NCBI GenBank assembly: GCA_021737115.1
Contig: JAIPER010000181.1
Coordinates: forward strand, 1-7,277
Direction of reading: 5' to 3'
Length of the DNA stretch: 7,277 nt
Source of the DNA: Desulfohalobiaceae bacterium
GTDB taxonomy: Bacteria; Desulfobacterota; Desulfovibrionia; Desulfovibrionales; Desulfothermaceae
Positions within the stretch are counted from its first letter, which is position 1. Every line of letters begins with the position of its first letter. This document shows positions 5,482 to 7,277 of this stretch, in pieces. The notes beneath the pieces are model-generated. The model worked only from the letters and a program-made list of their open reading frames with translations. It was not told the origin of the DNA and did no database searches. The translations under genes and the position numbers were made by a program.

Positions 5482-6633
5482 ATGAGTGTGCAATCGAACG
5501 GGGAATTAAGCAAAAAAATCGGACTGAGGATCAAGGTCGCCCGAAAGGCCCAAAAAATGAGACAAACCGATCTTGCCGGGACAACCAGTTTACCGGCCAG
5601 CCATATCTCTGAACTTGAACGCGGGGCCCGTCTTCCGACGATTCCCACTCTCCGGAAAATTGGAGCGGCCTTGAACCGGCCCCTTGAATATTTCTTTCAT
5701 GACATGGCTTCTCCCCCGCGATCGTTTGGTATGGTTATTCATTTAGCCTCGATCGATGGTCAAGGGATTGCTCATTTTGCCAGGCTTGTTGAAAAACGGA
5801 CCAACGGTGAAGTCAAGCTTCGTGTTTACCATTCTTCTGAACTTGGTTCTTCCCGAAATCAATTGAATGCCCTGATTGAAGGCGGTATCCATATTTTTAT
5901 CGGCGAACCACATTGCTTTGAAACCTATGCCCCGCTTTGCGGCTCTGTTTTCCTTCCATACTATTTCAAAGACAGAAACCATTACAATCGTTTTCTGAAA
6001 AGCAAGATTTTCAACGAAGAAATTGTCCAAAAACTTCTGAAGAAAGGTATAAGACTTCTCAATCCGGCTTCCAACTGGGAGTTAGGCTCGTTTGAGGTAT
6101 TATTCTCCACCAAACCAATCTTTTGTCCTGAGGACCTCAAGGGACTAAAATTGCGCACCTACCCCTCTCAAACTGCGATTCAACTTCGTAAAATTTTAGG
6201 TGCCGAACCTGTGGTAGTCGATTGGGATGGATTGTATGCAGCATTTGAACAAGGGCAGATCAATGCCCTGCTCATTCCAGCAGGATATCTTGCCGCTCTG
6301 AAACTCCATCGTATAGCACGATACGCTACATTGCTCCGGACTGGATATACTTTGAACTTAACCTTGGCCGTAAATGAACATGAATTTTCCAAGTTGAGTC
6401 CCTCGGCCCAGGATGCTTTGCTTGAAACATGTGAAGAAGCAGGCGAATACTGCACAGGCTTGGCCAACAAAAAGACCGAAGCCGACCTGGCTGCCCTTTC
6501 AGAGAAATACGGATTGCCCGTTATTCAGCCTGATCAGAAATTGTGGCGTGAAACTTTTGTGGGGGCCATTGAACAAATATGCTCTCAGGACAAGACCCAT
6601 CAAGATGCCTTTGAACGAATCCAACGCCTATAA
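5482..6633 (+). CDS. XRE-family HTH regulator fused to a DctP-type TRAP solute-binding domain
   Basis: A 383-residue protein with two clear parts. Residues about 10-72 form a Cro/C1-type helix-turn-helix: RIKVARKAQKMRQTDLA, then SHISELERGARLPTIPTLRKI and a PLEYFF end. Residues about 82-375 match DctP-type periplasmic binding proteins of TRAP transporters over nearly full length: HFARLVEKRTNGEVKLRVY, the LGSSRNQLNALIEGGI segment, LPYYFKDRNHYNRFL, PEDLKGLKLRTYPS with the conserved ligand-carboxylate arginine (Arg225), LGAEPVVVDWDGLYAAFEQGQINAL, LKLHRIARY and KLSPSAQDALLE. There is no signal peptide or membrane segment, so the binding domain must sit in the cytoplasm as a sensor, not feed a transporter. 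An in-frame TGA at 5476 limits the start to 5482 (or GTG 5488); the ribosome binding site is weak. Divergent from the aminotransferase and 6 bases before the amidohydrolase, it probably regulates both. Ligand unknown, probably a carboxylate. Confidence 0.9.
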   Translation: MSVQSNGELSKKIGLRIKVARKAQKMRQTDLAGTTSLPASHISELERGARLPTIPTLRKIGAALNRPLEYFFHDMASPPRSFGMVIHLASIDGQGIAHFARLVEKRTNGEVKLRVYHSSELGSSRNQLNALIEGGIHIFIGEPHCFETYAPLCGSVFLPYYFKDRNHYNRFLKSKIFNEEIVQKLLKKGIRLLNPASNWELGSFEVLFSTKPIFCPEDLKGLKLRTYPSQTAIQLRKILGAEPVVVDWDGLYAAFEQGQINALLIPAGYLAALKLHRIARYATLLRTGYTLNLTLAVNEHEFSKLSPSAQDALLETCEEAGEYCTGLANKKTEADLAALSEKYGLPVIQPDQKLWRETFVGAIEQICSQDKTHQDAFERIQRL

Positions 6634-6639
6634 AACACT

Positions 6640-7277
6640 ATGCCGCATGCACCCCCTGAACCATCGGGGTTTTTAGGACAAGCCGCCTCGATTCGGGACC
6701 AGCTCGTATACCACCGCAGGTCGTTCCATGCTCACCCTGAGTTGGGTCTGGATTGCCACCGGACGGCCGGCGTGGTGCAAGAACATCTGACTGAATTGGG
6801 CCTGAAGGTCCAAACCGGTCTGGCTTCCACAGGTGTGACCGGTCTGCTCGAAGGGATTCAGCCTGGACCGGTAATCGCTCTCAGGGCAGATATGGACGCC
6901 CTGCCCATAACAGAGCAGACAGGATTGTCTTTTTCCTCCCAGAACAAACGGGTCATGCACGCCTGTGCACATGACGGCCATACAGCCATCGTGCTCGGAA
7001 CAGCAACCTTGTTGTCAAAAATACGCGAGCAGCTACCCGGCAGTGTCAAATTTATCTTCCAGCCTGGTGAGGAGGCCCCGGGCGGAGCCGGGCTGATGAT
7101 TGATCAGGGTGTTCTCAAAAATCCAGACGTGCAAGCCATCATCGGTTTTCATATTTACCCGATGATCGCTTCCGGCTCTATTGCTATCTGCAGTGGAACG
7201 GTAACTGCCGGCTGCTGCGATTTTGAAATATCTCTCCAGGGCAAAGGCGGCCATGCGTCCAAACCCAATGAATGCAT
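6640..7277 (+). CDS. M20-family (M20D-type) amidohydrolase / N-acyl amino acid hydrolase, 3' end missing
   Basis: From the ATG at 6640 the frame stays open to the window end (212 codons plus two bases), about half of a family member of roughly 390-400 residues. It shows the M20D signature: RRSFHAHPELG (26-36), ALRADMDALPITE (80-92), the metal-binding HACAHDGHT with Cys109 and His111 (usually HACGHDGHT), FQPGEEAPGGA with the catalytic/metal pair Glu144-Glu145, His171 in GFHIYP, and the dimerisation-domain start GKGGHAS. The family cleaves amide bonds of N-acyl amino acids, hippurate or indoleacetyl amino acids in the cytoplasm. It follows the regulator by six bases in the same frame, with no good ribosome binding site, so translational coupling is likely. 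With the aminotransferase/racemase this suggests release and further conversion of an amino acid; the substrate is unknown. Confidence 0.88.
   Translation, partial: MPHAPPEPSGFLGQAASIRDQLVYHRRSFHAHPELGLDCHRTAGVVQEHLTELGLKVQTGLASTGVTGLLEGIQPGPVIALRADMDALPITEQTGLSFSSQNKRVMHACAHDGHTAIVLGTATLLSKIREQLPGSVKFIFQPGEEAPGGAGLMIDQGVLKNPDVQAIIGFHIYPMIASGSIAICSGTVTAGCCDFEISLQGKGGHASKPNEC

Noticed and set aside
5482..6633. TRAP transporter solute-binding protein exported to the periplasm
   Set aside because: The N-terminus is a DNA-binding HTH with no signal peptide or hydrophobic segment, so export and transport are not plausible despite the DctP similarity.
3933..7277. Ectoine degradation cluster (aminotransferase plus hydrolase plus TRAP-like protein)
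   Set aside because: As I recall them, the doe pathway hydrolases are of M24-like and aspartoacylase-like types, not M20, and the binding domain here is a regulator; no other doe gene is visible.

Overview
The window looks like chromosomal DNA of an anaerobic proteobacterium, most likely a sulfate-reducing Desulfobacterota (Desulfovibrionales-like) organism. Three things point there: a CoA-transferase/GNAT fusion of a type I associate with that group, a minimal iscU-iscS pair, and above all an IscS-like protein lacking the PLP-binding lysine. My only precedent for that loss is the sulfide-rich, sulfate-reducing archaeon Archaeoglobus fulgidus. The taxonomic call is inference from protein style, not from a marker gene.

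Layout. (1) 1-1239, plus strand: the 3' part of an acetyl-CoA hydrolase/transferase-like protein fused to a C-terminal GNAT acetyltransferase domain. The expected catalytic glutamate of the CoA-transferase half is a histidine. (2) 1240-1476: intergenic control region with a TTGACA-N17-TACCAT promoter candidate and a palindrome just before the next gene. (3) 1477-3278, plus strand: an IscU/NifU-type Fe-S scaffold with an added C-terminal zinc-ribbon-like tail, then a strong 13-bp stem-loop, then the IscS/NifS-fold protein whose PLP lysine and substrate-binding arginine are replaced while the mobile-loop cysteine is kept. (4) 3279-3932: about 650 bases without an intact gene, holding a decayed 5' fragment of a HAD-family hydrolase on the minus strand. 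(5) 3933-5252, minus strand: a complete class III PLP aminotransferase/racemase-like enzyme resembling isoleucine 2-epimerase. (6) 5253-5481: very AT-rich divergent control region with a near-consensus promoter and several repeats. (7) 5482-6633, plus strand: an XRE-type helix-turn-helix domain fused to a complete TRAP-transporter DctP-type solute-binding domain, i.e. a predicted cytoplasmic one-component regulator. (8) 6640-7277, plus strand: the 5' part of an M20-family amidohydrolase, only 6 bases downstream and running off the window.

How the parts may work together. IscU and the IscS-like protein should form an Fe-S cluster assembly unit. Without the PLP lysine the IscS partner is unlikely to extract sulfur from cysteine in the usual way, so in a sulfidic cell it may act as a structural partner or cysteine ligand donor while free sulfide supplies the sulfur. 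The second half looks like a small self-contained catabolic module. The HTH-DctP protein would sense a small carboxylate ligand in the cytoplasm and control both the divergent aminotransferase/racemase and its own operon with the amidohydrolase, consistent with use of an N-acylated or unusual amino acid. This module has lower GC (about 47-48% in hand-counted 60-base lines) than the iscS part (about 67% in one line) and may have been acquired separately.
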